NCBI GenBank assembly: GCA_021810505.1
Contig: JAJZIR010000003.1
Span: 43,565-107,564 of the forward strand
Length of the DNA: 64,000 bases
Reading direction: 5' to 3'
DNA from: a bacterium
Lineage (GTDB): Bacteria > Deinococcota > Deinococci > Deinococcales > Deinococcaceae
In this document: piece by piece, positions 45,260-53,513 of the stretch
How the letters are laid out: every line of letters begins with the position of its first letter
Numbering within the stretch: the stretch's first letter is position 1
The notes under the pieces: generated by a model
What the model saw: the letters and a program-made list of their open reading frames with translations, nothing else
The model's database searches: none
What the model was told of the DNA's origin: nothing
Program-made: the position numbers and the translations under genes

Positions 45260-45274
45260 TCCGCAGCCCTCCTG
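45241..45274. terminator. 34-base perfect palindrome at the hydrolase stop
   Basis: CAGGAGGGCTGCGGACT followed by its exact reverse complement. The TAG stop lies at the centre of symmetry. It sits between convergent genes and can form the same hairpin in both transcripts, a bidirectional terminator candidate although no U-run is present. Confidence 0.6.
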
Positions 45275-45289
45275 TGTAGCTGCGCCGGC

Positions 45290-45964
45290 TCAGCTGCCCT
45301 TGACCACCAGGGTTCCCACCATGTAGCCGGGGGTCATCATCGCGCCGAACATACTGCCTGGACCGGTGCCGCAGGGAGCGAGGCAGTTCCAAGTGTAAGT
45401 GCCGGCCTTGCCGGTCTTGAAGGTCACGGTCACCACGCTGAGCGGGGGGATGGGGACGTTGATGCCCAGAGCCGCCACCGTGAAGGTGTGGCTGAGCAGC
45501 CGGCCGGGAAGGTTGCTGAAGTGCATGGAGCGCTGGATGGTGAGCAGCTGGGCCTTGAGGGCGGGGATCAGGTCGGGGCGGTACTCCTTGGCGATGTTCT
45601 CCGAAGTCTCCAGGTGCTCGGTGTCGCTCACCCTAGCCAAGTTCTGGGCGATCAGGGCCTGGTTATCCTGGACCCCGCTGACGGCTAGGGCGCTGCTGCC
45701 ATCCGGCAGGGGCGCTGCGCCGTCGTCGTAATTGACGATGGTCATGGTGACGATGCTGTCCGCCGGGACGGTGATGGTCGCGGGGGAGAACTCCGGCCAG
45801 CCCGGCTTGCCGATCATCTTGCCGGTTACGATCTGCTCGACCAGGTAGACGTGGTGCGCAGGAGCAGCTGCAGCCAAGGCCGGCGCAGAGCCGAACGCGG
45901 GCAGAGCTAGGGCCAAGGCGACTCCCATTCCCATCCAAGGCGCTCCTGAAATCTTGCTGTGCAC
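45290..45964 (-). CDS. exported cupredoxin-like protein with CuA-like motif
   Basis: 224 residues. Sec signal with cleavage near ALAAAAPAHH (about residue 35). The C-terminal half is cupredoxin-like: LLSHTFTVAALGINVPIPP gives His159, and TWNCLAPCGTGPGSMFG gives Cys194, Cys198 and Met205. The spacing C-x3-C and Met at +11 equals the CuA motif of cytochrome oxidase subunit II, but the His expected at +8 is Pro202. It may bind one copper by His/Cys/Cys/Met, or act in copper delivery. GTG start with AAGGGAGGG ribosome site. Confidence 0.72.
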   Translation of the reverse strand: MHSKISGAPWMGMGVALALALPAFGSAPALAAAAPAHHVYLVEQIVTGKMIGKPGWPEFSPATITVPADSIVTMTIVNYDDGAAPLPDGSSALAVSGVQDNQALIAQNLARVSDTEHLETSENIAKEYRPDLIPALKAQLLTIQRSMHFSNLPGRLLSHTFTVAALGINVPIPPLSVVTVTFKTGKAGTYTWNCLAPCGTGPGSMFGAMMTPGYMVGTLVVKGS

Positions 45965-46093
45965 GGTGGTCCCTCCCTTTCTAGAGGCCGGGGCTTGCCC
46001 CCGGACGGTTTCAGGCTAGAAGGCAGGCGTTACCCCGGCGTTACGGGACATCGGGCTGATCCGCTAGGGCCTGATGGTTTTCAGGAGGCTGCC

Positions 46094-46499
46094 GTGTTTC
46101 AGAGAATTCTGGTCGCCATAGACTTCTCGCCCCGCTCCGAGCGAGCGCTCCAGTCGGCACGCAGCAATTTCCCTGGGAGCAAGCGCCTGCTCCTCCACGC
46201 TACCCCCGACTTTTGCTCCCAGCCTACGGAGAAGGGTACCTGCCGGCGGTCCCAGCGAGCGAGATGACCGAGGGTAGCCGTAAGCGGCTCGCGGACCTCA
46301 CCGGGGAAGGCGAGGAGGCCCAGGTGGAGTGGGGACACCCCGCTGGCCAGATCCTGCGAACCGCTGAGGGTTGGGCTGACCTGATCGTGATGGGCACCCA
46401 CGGGCGCAAGGGGTTGTCCACCTGCTGTTCGGTTCGGTAGCCGAGACGGTGCTGCGGCAGGCGGCATGCCCAGTGCTGGTGGTGCGGGGGCGAGGGTAA
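46094..46499 (+). pseudogene. universal stress protein UspA family, two frameshifts
   Basis: Starts at GTG 46094 (AGGAGG ribosome site) as FQRILVAIDFSPRSERALQS. The frame shifts near 46205 into LLPAYGEGYLPAVPASEM..., which includes the ATP-loop start DLIVMGTHGRKGLS. It shifts again near 46420 into FGSVAETVLRQAACPVLVV and stops at 46499. All parts of a normal USP of about 135 residues are present, so the gene was recently inactivated, or the sequence has two indel errors. Confidence 0.75.
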
Positions 46500-46798
46500 G
46501 AAGGGCAGGTAGCGCGCGTCCGGGGGCTCAGCGTATAGAGCTGAGATCCAGGAACGCCGGAGCATACAGCCACCCTACGGGACGGGGCAGTAGGCCACTC
46601 CGATCGGCTGCCTGGACGAGCTGGACTGCCTAAAGGCGTAGCAGCTTTACCTTAACTCGCCCACCTCCGGTTCCCCCGGGTAGCCCGCAGAACCACCCCG
46701 GAAGTCGAGCAGTGGACTCCCAGCCCCACCCCCGCAGTTCGGTTCTTTTCACGAATTTTTTAACATATTCATAGCTTAACCTTTTTGAGTGGAGTTCT
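46500..46798. other. intergenic region upstream of the GloVer lipoprotein
   Basis: No gene found. The last 60 bases (from about 46740) are AT-rich with several A/T tracts and likely hold the promoter of the next gene, but no clear -35/-10 pair stands out. The first 200 bases are GC-rich and featureless. Confidence 0.45.
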
Positions 46799-48643
46799 AT
46801 GAAACCCAGCCTGCTGATAGGGACCATCCTGCTCCTGGCCGCCTGCAACCAAGGGGGGATCCCCGGCCTCTCTCTCTCTCCGCAGCAGGGAGCCGCCCTC
46901 AGCGTCCCCGCCGGGGGGAGCGCTCAGGAGAATCTTCAGCTCTCCTCCCTCCACGGGATCAACGGGACAGTGCAGCTGAGCTATCAGGTGCGCCAAGGGG
47001 GAAAGAGCGTCTCCGGCTTCAATTTCAGCCCTAGCTCGGTAACCAGGCCGAACAGCTCTCCTCTCAACCTGCAGATTAGGGTGAGCGTCTCGGCGCAGGT
47101 GGCTCCCGGGACCTATCAGGTCCAAGTGACGGCTCAGGAAGGGGGAGCCAGCAGCCAGGCTGGCTTCCAGGTCCAGGTCAGCTCGGCTTTGTCCTTAACT
47201 GGAGCTACTGCTCTCTCCGTCTCCCAAGGAAGCAGTGGAAGTGAGAGCTTGAGCTTGAGCAGTCAGGACTCAAGCGGGACCGTGCAGCTGAGCTATCAGG
47301 TCAGCGAGAACGGAGCTTCCTTACCCAGCTCGGGCTTCAGCTTCAGCCCCACTACCGTGAACCTCTCTGCTGGCAAGCCAGTGCAGATCCCCTTGAAGGT
47401 CCAAACTCCTTCCAACCTGGCCGGTCACGATCAGGTCAAGGTCACCGCTACCCTCTCGGGGATGAGCACCTCAGCTACCTTCCCCCTGACCGTGACCGGG
47501 GAACAGGTGATCCATAACTTCAGCGGTAATTACGACGCCTACCCCTATGCCTCTCTGATCAAAGGCAGCAACGGGGACCTGTACGGGACGACCATTGGTA
47601 CGTATAACGCACCGAAAGAATTCGGCACCACCTTCCAGCTCGCGCAGAGCGGGAACGCCTGGGCCGAGACGGTGCTCCACATATTTCAGGGTGCAACCAG
47701 CGACGGCGCCCAGCCCTTCGCCCCCCTGATCTTTGGCAGCAACGGGGACCTGTACGGGACGACGGAAAATGGCGGAGCGAACTATAAAGGCACCGTCTTC
47801 CAGCTCGCGCAGAGCGGGGGTTCCTGGACTGAAACGGTGCTCTACAGCTTCAGCAGCAGTAGCGGCGCCTTCCCCCAAGCCCCACTGATTCTCGGCAGCA
47901 ACGGGGACCTGTACGGGACGACATCTGGATCCGGTAGCGGAACGAACGGTAACGGCACCGTCTTCCAGCTCGCACCTCCGAGCTCCCCGGGAGGCAACTG
48001 GACCGAGACGGTGCTCCACAGCTTTCAGGGTGGGAGTGACGGCGCTACCCCCCTCGCCGCTCTGATCCAGGGAAGCAACGGGGACCTGTACGGGACGACG
48101 GAGGATGGCGGAACGAACGGTGACGGCACCGTCTTCCAGCTCGCACAGAGCGGGGGGGCCTGGACCGAGACGGTGCTCCACAGCTTCGGGAGTGGCAGCG
48201 ACGGCTTCCACCCTCTTGCCTCCCTGATCAAAGGCAGCAACGGGGACCTGTACGGGACGACGGCAGGCGGCGGAGCGAACAGTTACGGCACCGTCTTCCA
48301 GATCTCGCCCAGCGGAGCCGAGACGGTGATCTATAGCTTCAACAGTAGTAGCGGCGCCTTCCCCCAAGCCCCGCTGATTCTCGGCAGCAACGGGGACCTG
48401 TACGGGACGACGTTCGGTACGTATAACGGCGGAGCGAACAATGTAGGCACCGTCTTCCAGCTCGCACCTCCGAGCTCCCCGGGAGGCACCTGGACCGGGA
48501 CGGTGCTCCACAGCTTTCAGGGTGGGGCCGACGGCGCCAACCCCGTCGCCGCTCTGATCCAGGGAAGCAACGGGGACCTGTACGGGACGACGGAGTACGG
48601 CGGAGCGAGCGGTGAAGGCACTGTCTTCAAGGTGGTGCCCTGA
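46799..48643 (+). CDS. GloVer-type tandem-repeat lipoprotein (complete)
   Basis: 614 residues. Lipoprotein signal MKPSLLIGTILLLAAC (Cys16). Two Ig-like domains of about 110 residues follow (both with GTVQLSYQV), then seven repeats of about 45-55 residues, each with SNGDLYGTT and GTVFQLA...W.ETVLHSF. The repeats match the GloVer (TIGR03803) family, probably beta-propeller blades; seven would make a typical propeller. Ribosome site GTGGAG. Paralogue of 1-960 and of the fragment at 30000. Base composition is a little less GC-rich than its neighbours. Function unknown; surface binding or adhesion is a guess. Confidence 0.85.
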   Translation: MKPSLLIGTILLLAACNQGGIPGLSLSPQQGAALSVPAGGSAQENLQLSSLHGINGTVQLSYQVRQGGKSVSGFNFSPSSVTRPNSSPLNLQIRVSVSAQVAPGTYQVQVTAQEGGASSQAGFQVQVSSALSLTGATALSVSQGSSGSESLSLSSQDSSGTVQLSYQVSENGASLPSSGFSFSPTTVNLSAGKPVQIPLKVQTPSNLAGHDQVKVTATLSGMSTSATFPLTVTGEQVIHNFSGNYDAYPYASLIKGSNGDLYGTTIGTYNAPKEFGTTFQLAQSGNAWAETVLHIFQGATSDGAQPFAPLIFGSNGDLYGTTENGGANYKGTVFQLAQSGGSWTETVLYSFSSSSGAFPQAPLILGSNGDLYGTTSGSGSGTNGNGTVFQLAPPSSPGGNWTETVLHSFQGGSDGATPLAALIQGSNGDLYGTTEDGGTNGDGTVFQLAQSGGAWTETVLHSFGSGSDGFHPLASLIKGSNGDLYGTTAGGGANSYGTVFQISPSGAETVIYSFNSSSGAFPQAPLILGSNGDLYGTTFGTYNGGANNVGTVFQLAPPSSPGGTWTGTVLHSFQGGADGANPVAALIQGSNGDLYGTTEYGGASGEGTVFKVVP

Positions 48644-48766
48644 GGTGACCAGGAAATCAGAAAAGAGAGCTCCGCTCAGACCAGAAGCCCTCTTCAAACC
48701 AAAGGTGGGTCCGAAGAAATCCTGATCCTCTGCGGGAGATCTGGGCGGTGGCTGGGGTAAAGAGGC

Positions 48767-49231
48767 TTAGAAATTCTCTGGACTGCCCGCCGCCCGGCTG
48801 TCCAACCAAAAGGTCGCCGGGCCATCGTTGACCAGAGCCACCTGCATATGCGCCCCGAAACGACCCTCGCAGACGCGCAGGCCGCGACCGCGCAGGGCTT
48901 GGTTGTAGGCGCGCCACAGCGCTTCGGCGAGTCCAGAGGCGGCTGCTTCGGTGAAGTCAGGGCGCCGCCCGCGCCAGAGCTGAGCGTAGAGGGTGAATTG
49001 GCTCACCGACAGCACCTCGCCGCCGCGCTCGAGGAGTGTGTGCTGCATCTTACCCTGTGCACCAGCAAAGATGCGCAGCTCGGCGGTCTTGGCTGCCAGC
49101 CGTTCAGCGTCAGCCAGCAGGTCCGCCCGGTGCACAGCGACCAAGGCCAGGAGGCCGGGGCCGACCGATCCCAGGAGCTCCCCGTCCACCGAGACCTCCG
49201 CTCGGAGCACCCTCTGCAACAAGGCGCGCAC
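48767..49231 (-). CDS. dtd: D-aminoacyl-tRNA deacylase
   Basis: 154 residues, normal DTD length. Motifs: MRALLQRVLRAEVSVDGE start, LSVSQFTLYAQLWRGRRPDF with the SQFTL active-site segment, and ALVNDGPATFWLDS, the NxGP motif (Gly-cisPro). It removes D-amino acids (and Gly) from tRNA. GTG start 4 bases after the UDG stop; last gene of a minus-strand operon from about 50280. Confidence 0.94.
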   Translation of the reverse strand: MRALLQRVLRAEVSVDGELLGSVGPGLLALVAVHRADLLADAERLAAKTAELRIFAGAQGKMQHTLLERGGEVLSVSQFTLYAQLWRGRRPDFTEAAASGLAEALWRAYNQALRGRGLRVCEGRFGAHMQVALVNDGPATFWLDSRAAGSPENF

Positions 49232-49235
49232 GGGA

Positions 49236-49862
49236 TCAGAACAGGGTCGGGCCGGACATCCCGGGAGAGTGTTGACCGTCCAGAACCGCCTTGACCTCGC
49301 GGATATCCCGCCAGGTCAGGCTCTTGGGTCCCCCTACCACCCTGGTCGCGTTCCGCAGCAGGTAAGCCGGGTGGAACATCGGAAGCACCCAGGCGTTCCA
49401 GCCCCCTGCGTGGCGGTAGGGGTACCAGCGCCCCCGGCTGCGGGTGATGCCGTCTTGGATCCCCAGCAGGGACTGGGTGGGCACATTGCCCAGCGTGACG
49501 ATCAGCTCCGGGCGCACCAGGTCCATCTGGGTGTCCAGCCAGCCGCGGCAAGCTGCAATCTCGCCGGGTTCCGGGTTGCGGTTCCCGGGCGGGCGGCACT
49601 TCACCATGTTGGTGATGTAAACCTGGCTGCGCTGCAAGCCGACAGCAGCCAGGATCTGGTCCAGCAGCTGACCGGCCTTCCCGACGAAAGGGCGGCCGGT
49701 GGCGTCTTCGTCGGCCCCCGGTCCCTCCCCCAGCAGCAGCAGGCGGGCGCTGGGATCTCCCTCCCCGAAGACGACCTGCCGGCGCGCCTTGGCCAACTGG
49801 CACTTCTGGCAGGACGCACAGGAGTGGGCCAGCTGGTCCAACGCTTCAGCGGGCGAGGGCAT
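49236..49862 (-). CDS. uracil-DNA glycosylase, family 4 (Fe-S)
   Basis: 208 residues. Removes uracil from DNA. Motif [20 protein letters not shown] and motif [10 protein letters not shown] are those of family 4. Cysteines at 15/18/21, 89 and 105 ([22 protein letters not shown]) supply the [4Fe-4S] ligands. Overlaps the upstream small gene by 17 bases and is followed by dtd. Common in thermophiles and Deinococcota. Confidence 0.94.
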   Translation of the reverse strand: MPSPAEALDQLAHSCASCQKCQLAKARRQVVFGEGDPSARLLLLGEGPGADEDATGRPFVGKAGQLLDQILAAVGLQRSQVYITNMVKCRPPGNRNPEPGEIAACRGWLDTQMDLVRPELIVTLGNVPTQSLLGIQDGITRSRGRWYPYRHAGGWNAWVLPMFHPAYLLRNATRVVGGPKSLTWRDIREVKAVLDGQHSPGMSGPTLF

Positions 49863-50220
49863 CGAGAGGCGGGCGCTCCCTCCTGGCTTCTCGGCGCAGC
49901 TTGGGATCCAGGCCGACCATCAGGAAAAAATTCTCCAGGGCGTTCTCGCGGCCGCGGATGTCCGGGTACTGGGTGTCCCCGCTACCCGACACGAAGGGCA
50001 GCTCCCGGTAGAGCGCCAGCGCAGCGGCGACCACGTCCTCGGGAGCAGAGCGCTCCGCGCATTCGGCCAGTTCGGTATAGACGGCGCGGCGAGCTTCGGC
50101 GTGGCGGCGGACCTCTTCGGGATGGCTGGATTCGTCTGCGCGCAGCAGGTCCTGCTTGGCGATCCTCCGGTAGTGTTTGAGTCCGCGCACGATCTCCTCG
50201 CTGCCCATCAGTTCCTTCAT
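49846..50220 (-). CDS. hypothetical helical protein, 124 aa
   Basis: Starts at ATG 50220 behind GGAGAGGTGGCC. Charged, mostly helical ([40 protein letters not shown]), no recognised domain and no membrane segment. First gene of the UDG-dtd operon, overlapping UDG by 17 bases, so a link to DNA or nucleotide maintenance is possible but unproven. An upstream in-frame extension to 50307 would cover the promoter and is unlikely. Confidence 0.65.
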   Translation of the reverse strand: MKELMGSEEIVRGLKHYRRIAKQDLLRADESSHPEEVRRHAEARRAVYTELAECAERSAPEDVVAAALALYRELPFVSGSGDTQYPDIRGRENALENFFLMVGLDPKLRREARRERPPLDALAR

Positions 50221-50279
50221 GGCCACCTCTCCTTCAGACGACGGCTGCGGCTGATTCCAAGCGCTCCCCGATTCCCCAC

Positions 50280-50307
50280 AGTATAAATCGGCCCGCCGGG
50301 CTGTCAA
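50280..50307 (-). promoter_or_regulatory. promoter of the hypothetical-UDG-dtd operon
   Basis: Minus strand: TTGACA (50307-50302), 16 bases, TATACT (50285-50280). Good consensus match, with about 60 bases of leader before the ATG at 50220. Confidence 0.6.
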
Positions 50308-50315
50308 CGGCGCCC

Positions 50316-50645
50316 TCAGAGCGGGACGTCTGCGTCGAGTTCCTCGCTCTTCAGCAGGCGGTAGGTCCCTTCCAGGCCCGTCTCCAGTTGGTGCTGGGGG
50401 GTCACCTCCACCAGCAACCGCTGCTTGAGCTTAGGGACGTCCAGCCTGGCCAGGAAGACCGAGCGGGGCCTGGGCCCTTCCACCTCCAGGCGGCACTCCC
50501 GCAACACCCCAGCGCCGATGGCCTCTTCGGAGTTGGGGCGGCGCGCGGTCAGCTCGGTGACGATCAGGATGCCGCGCACCCACCAACCTCCCTCCACCAG
50601 ACGGCCCTCGCAGGCGAACCCTTGGCTGTAGCTAGCCTCCACCAT
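50316..50645 (-). CDS. hypothetical protein, 109 aa
   Basis: Beta-rich soluble protein (VEASYSQGFACEGRLVEGGW, GILIVTELTARR, LRECRLEVEGPRPRSVFLAR, LKQRLLVEVTPQH). No family recognised. A TATGCT box lies 8 bases before the ATG, compatible with leaderless expression, and the gene is divergent from the VC0807-type gene. It ends 9 bases before the -35 of the next minus-strand operon. Confidence 0.6.
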   Translation of the reverse strand: MVEASYSQGFACEGRLVEGGWWVRGILIVTELTARRPNSEEAIGAGVLRECRLEVEGPRPRSVFLARLDVPKLKQRLLVEVTPQHQLETGLEGTYRLLKSEELDADVPL

Positions 50646-50675
50646 CAGGGCCCAGCATAGCCCAGCCAGCCCAGG

Positions 50676-50681
50676 TAGGCT
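50676..50681 (+). promoter_or_regulatory. -10 box of a probable leaderless promoter
   Basis: TAGGCT, 6 bases before the GTG at 50688, without a Shine-Dalgarno sequence. Confidence 0.45.
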
Positions 50682-50687
50682 GGTGCG

Positions 50688-51413
50688 GTGAAGGCGCGGA
50701 GCTACCTACCTGCCCAGCTGGGAAAATTTGCTCTGGACGTGCTCTTCACCCTGGGAATCCCTCTGGCAATCTTGAACTCGCCGCTGCGCCGTCTATCCGG
50801 ATTCCCGCACTGGAGCGGTGCGGTGCTGGCCTACCTGCTCTCTGCGCTCGTCCCGGTGGGCTACATCCTGATCGATACGCTGCGCAGCCGCACCCTCAAC
50901 CCCGTCTCTCTGGTGCTAGCTAGCTTGGCGCTGCTGGGGGGAGGGCTAGCCTTCCTGCGGATCAGCGGACCCTGGTTCGCCGCCAAGGAGTCGGCGCACG
51001 CGATCTTCCTGGCGGCGGTGACCCTGGGATCCCTGCTGCGGGGGAGGCCGCTGGCCGGAACTTTCGTGCGGGTGGTCTTAGTCCCCAGAAAAGCCCCCGC
51101 CCAGCAGGCGGCTCTGAAAGTCCTACACCGGCCGGAGATCCAGCGCAGCCTGATGCTCGCGACCGGGCTGGTCTGCGCCAAGTCCCTCCTCCTGGCCCTG
51201 ATCACTTTCCTGGCCACCGCTGCCCTGGTCACCGCTCCCTTCGGATCGGCTCGCTTCGACGCGGAGCTGGTCACCGCCCACCTCAGGTTGGCCGGCGTAT
51301 CGCTGATCACCGACACCCTGGGCTACGGCTCCGCCCTAGTCGTCGTCGAACAGGCCCTGCGCAAGCACTTCGGCTTCGGGCGCCTGCTCGGCGGGGAATT
51401 CTGGAAGGGTTGA
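50688..51413 (+). CDS. VC0807-type integral membrane protein
   Basis: 241 residues with about six hydrophobic segments: LDVLFTLGIPLAILNSPL, AVLAYLLSALVPVGYILIDT, PVSLVLASLALLGGGLAFLR and others. The layout (GIP..IL..., ALVPVGY, and a C-terminal re-entrant region with Arg/Lys loops) resembles the VC0807 family of unknown function. Leaderless GTG start. Convergent with ppk1 by 2 bases. Confidence 0.7.
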   Translation: MKARSYLPAQLGKFALDVLFTLGIPLAILNSPLRRLSGFPHWSGAVLAYLLSALVPVGYILIDTLRSRTLNPVSLVLASLALLGGGLAFLRISGPWFAAKESAHAIFLAAVTLGSLLRGRPLAGTFVRVVLVPRKAPAQQAALKVLHRPEIQRSLMLATGLVCAKSLLLALITFLATAALVTAPFGSARFDAELVTAHLRLAGVSLITDTLGYGSALVVVEQALRKHFGFGRLLGGEFWKG

Positions 51414-51415
51414 GC

Positions 51416-53500
51416 TCAGGGCTGCAAGGTACCGTGCCGGCGCATCAGCTCCAGTTGGGCGCTCAAGCCGTCCTGCCCAACCCGCCGGTAGTGGCCATCC
51501 CCTAGAAGTACCCAGGAGCCGGCCTGGTCCCGCCACTGCAGGTCCAAGATCCCCAGGAGTTCTCGGCGGACCCCAGGGTCGCGGACCTGCAGGGCCAGCT
51601 CGAAGCGGCGGTCCAGGTTCCTGGTCATCCAGTCGGCGCTGCTCAGGTAAACCCGGGTGCGGCGCCCGACCCCGAAAGCCCAGATGCGGGCATGCTCCAA
51701 AAAGCGCCCCAGCAGGCTGTGCACCTCAATGGTCTCGGATAGGCCGGGAACCCCCGGCCTCAGGCAGCAGACCCCCCGCACGATCAGCTGGACGCGAACC
51801 CCACAGCGGGCGGCCCGGTACAGCTGCGCGATCAGCGCGGGGTCGGTCAGGCTGTTCATCTTGGCTAGGATTCGGGCCGGTAAGCCGGACCGGGCCTGGT
51901 CGGCCTCGCGGCCGATCAGCTCGGTCAGGTAACCGCGCAGGGCCTCAGGGGCGACTACCAGGCGCCGGTAGCGCACCCTGGCGTAGCCGGTGAGGTGGTT
52001 GAACAGAGCGCTGGCGTCTTGGCCGATCAGAGGGTCTGCGGTCAGCAGCGCGACGTCGGTGTAGATCCCAGCGGTCACCGGGTTGTAGTTACCAGTCCCG
52101 ACGTGGACGTAGCGGCGCAGGCCGCCGGCTTCGCGGCGGACCACCAGGAGGATCTTGGCGTGGGTCTTGAGGCCGGGAAGCCCGTACACCACGTGGACGC
52201 CAGCCTGCTCCAACATCCTGGCCCAGCTGATGTTGCGCAGCTCGTCGAAGCGAGCTTTCAGTTCGACCAGGGCGACCACCTGCTTGCCGGCCTCCGCCGC
52301 CCGGATCAGGGTGTTGAGGATGCGGGGATCGTTACCGGTCCGGTAGAGGGTCTGCTTGATGGCCAAGACGTCCGGATCCTCCGCGGCGCTCTGCAGAAAA
52401 CCCATTACCGCCTCGAAGGACTGGTAGGGGTGGTGGAGCAAGACGTCGTGATCTTGCAGGGTCGCGAAGACGCCCTCTTCCCCTTCCAGGTCAACCTGCT
52501 CCGGAAGGTAGCTAGGGTCGTGCGCCCCAGGGCCAGCCGGCTTGGCGGCCTCGGCCAGCAGGTCAGCTAATCCCAGGGGGGCGGGCAGGACGAAGACCTC
52601 CTGGGAGCCGACCTCCAACCACTCGATGAGGTCAGCCAGGACATCTTCCGGCATGCTGGTGTCGACCTCTAGGCGGACCACCGGGCCGAAACGGCGGCGG
52701 CGCAACCCGTCCTCGACGGTGGCCAGCAGGTCCTCGGCCTCGTCCTCGTCGAACTCGTAGTCGGTATTCCTGGTCACCCGGAAGGGGTAGCTGCCGAGCA
52801 CCCGGCGGCCGCGAAACAGCTCGCTCAGGTGCAGGGCGATCACCTCCTCCAGCCACAGGCAAGCCCCTCCGGGCAGGCGGAACAGCCGGTCGAGCGGCCC
52901 GACTGGGATCTTGACCCTGGCGAACTCCGGCTGGTCTCCCTGCCCATCCAGGACCACCGCCAGGTTGAGGGACAGGTTGCTGATGTAGGGGAAGGGGTGG
53001 CTGGGATCGACCGCCAGAGGGGTGAGCACTGGCTGGATCTCTTCGAGGTAGCGGGCCCGCAGCTGGGCCCGCTGGTCGGCCGAGAGCTGGTCTGGGTGGC
53101 TCAGGACCAGACCAACGCCGGCGGATTTATCCAAAATCCCGCCCAGGACTCGGTGCATATCCCGCAGCATGGCCAGGGCCCCGCTGCGGATCCCCTGCAG
53201 GTTCTGCTCCAGGGTCAAGCCGTCGGGGCTGGCGGACCGCAGACCTAATCGGACCTGGCGGTGGAGCCCTGCGACCCGGACCATGAAAAACTCGTCCAGG
53301 TTGGCCGCCGCGATGGCCAGGAACTTGAGCGCCTCGTAGACCGGCAGGCCAGGCCGCTCCGCCTCGGCCAGGACCCGCCAGTTGAACTCCAGCCAGGAGA
53401 GCTCGCGGTTGAGGTAGGACTGGGGAGCATCTGGATCCAAGGGAACATCGGGAGAAGGGCGCATAGGGTAGGGCGCGAGAACCGCCCGCGCCTCCCCCAT
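51416..53500 (-). CDS. ppk1: polyphosphate kinase 1
   Basis: Up to 694 residues, normal for PPK1, which makes polyphosphate from ATP at the membrane. N-terminal SYLNRELSWLEFNWRVLAEA, substrate loop AIKQTLYRTGNDPRIL, the phospho-His segment YGLPGLKTHAKILLVVRRE, and RYVHVGTGNYNPVTAGIYTD. Start is uncertain: a TAGAAT box at 53504-53499 overlaps the ATG at 53500, so the ATG at 53464 (682 residues) may be the real one. It follows the DUF1634-TauE gene by 13 bases. Confidence 0.94.
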   Translation of the reverse strand: MGEARAVLAPYPMRPSPDVPLDPDAPQSYLNRELSWLEFNWRVLAEAERPGLPVYEALKFLAIAAANLDEFFMVRVAGLHRQVRLGLRSASPDGLTLEQNLQGIRSGALAMLRDMHRVLGGILDKSAGVGLVLSHPDQLSADQRAQLRARYLEEIQPVLTPLAVDPSHPFPYISNLSLNLAVVLDGQGDQPEFARVKIPVGPLDRLFRLPGGACLWLEEVIALHLSELFRGRRVLGSYPFRVTRNTDYEFDEDEAEDLLATVEDGLRRRRFGPVVRLEVDTSMPEDVLADLIEWLEVGSQEVFVLPAPLGLADLLAEAAKPAGPGAHDPSYLPEQVDLEGEEGVFATLQDHDVLLHHPYQSFEAVMGFLQSAAEDPDVLAIKQTLYRTGNDPRILNTLIRAAEAGKQVVALVELKARFDELRNISWARMLEQAGVHVVYGLPGLKTHAKILLVVRREAGGLRRYVHVGTGNYNPVTAGIYTDVALLTADPLIGQDASALFNHLTGYARVRYRRLVVAPEALRGYLTELIGREADQARSGLPARILAKMNSLTDPALIAQLYRAARCGVRVQLIVRGVCCLRPGVPGLSETIEVHSLLGRFLEHARIWAFGVGRRTRVYLSSADWMTRNLDRRFELALQVRDPGVRRELLGILDLQWRDQAGSWVLLGDGHYRRVGQDGLSAQLELMRRHGTLQP

Positions 53501-53513
53501 TCTATGCGCCAGC

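Noticed and set aside
47565-48590. Regularly spaced identical DNA blocks that look like CRISPR repeats
   Set aside because: The spacing is about 130-170 bases, the whole stretch is one open frame, and the blocks encode the GDLYGTT core of protein repeats; no cas genes are near.
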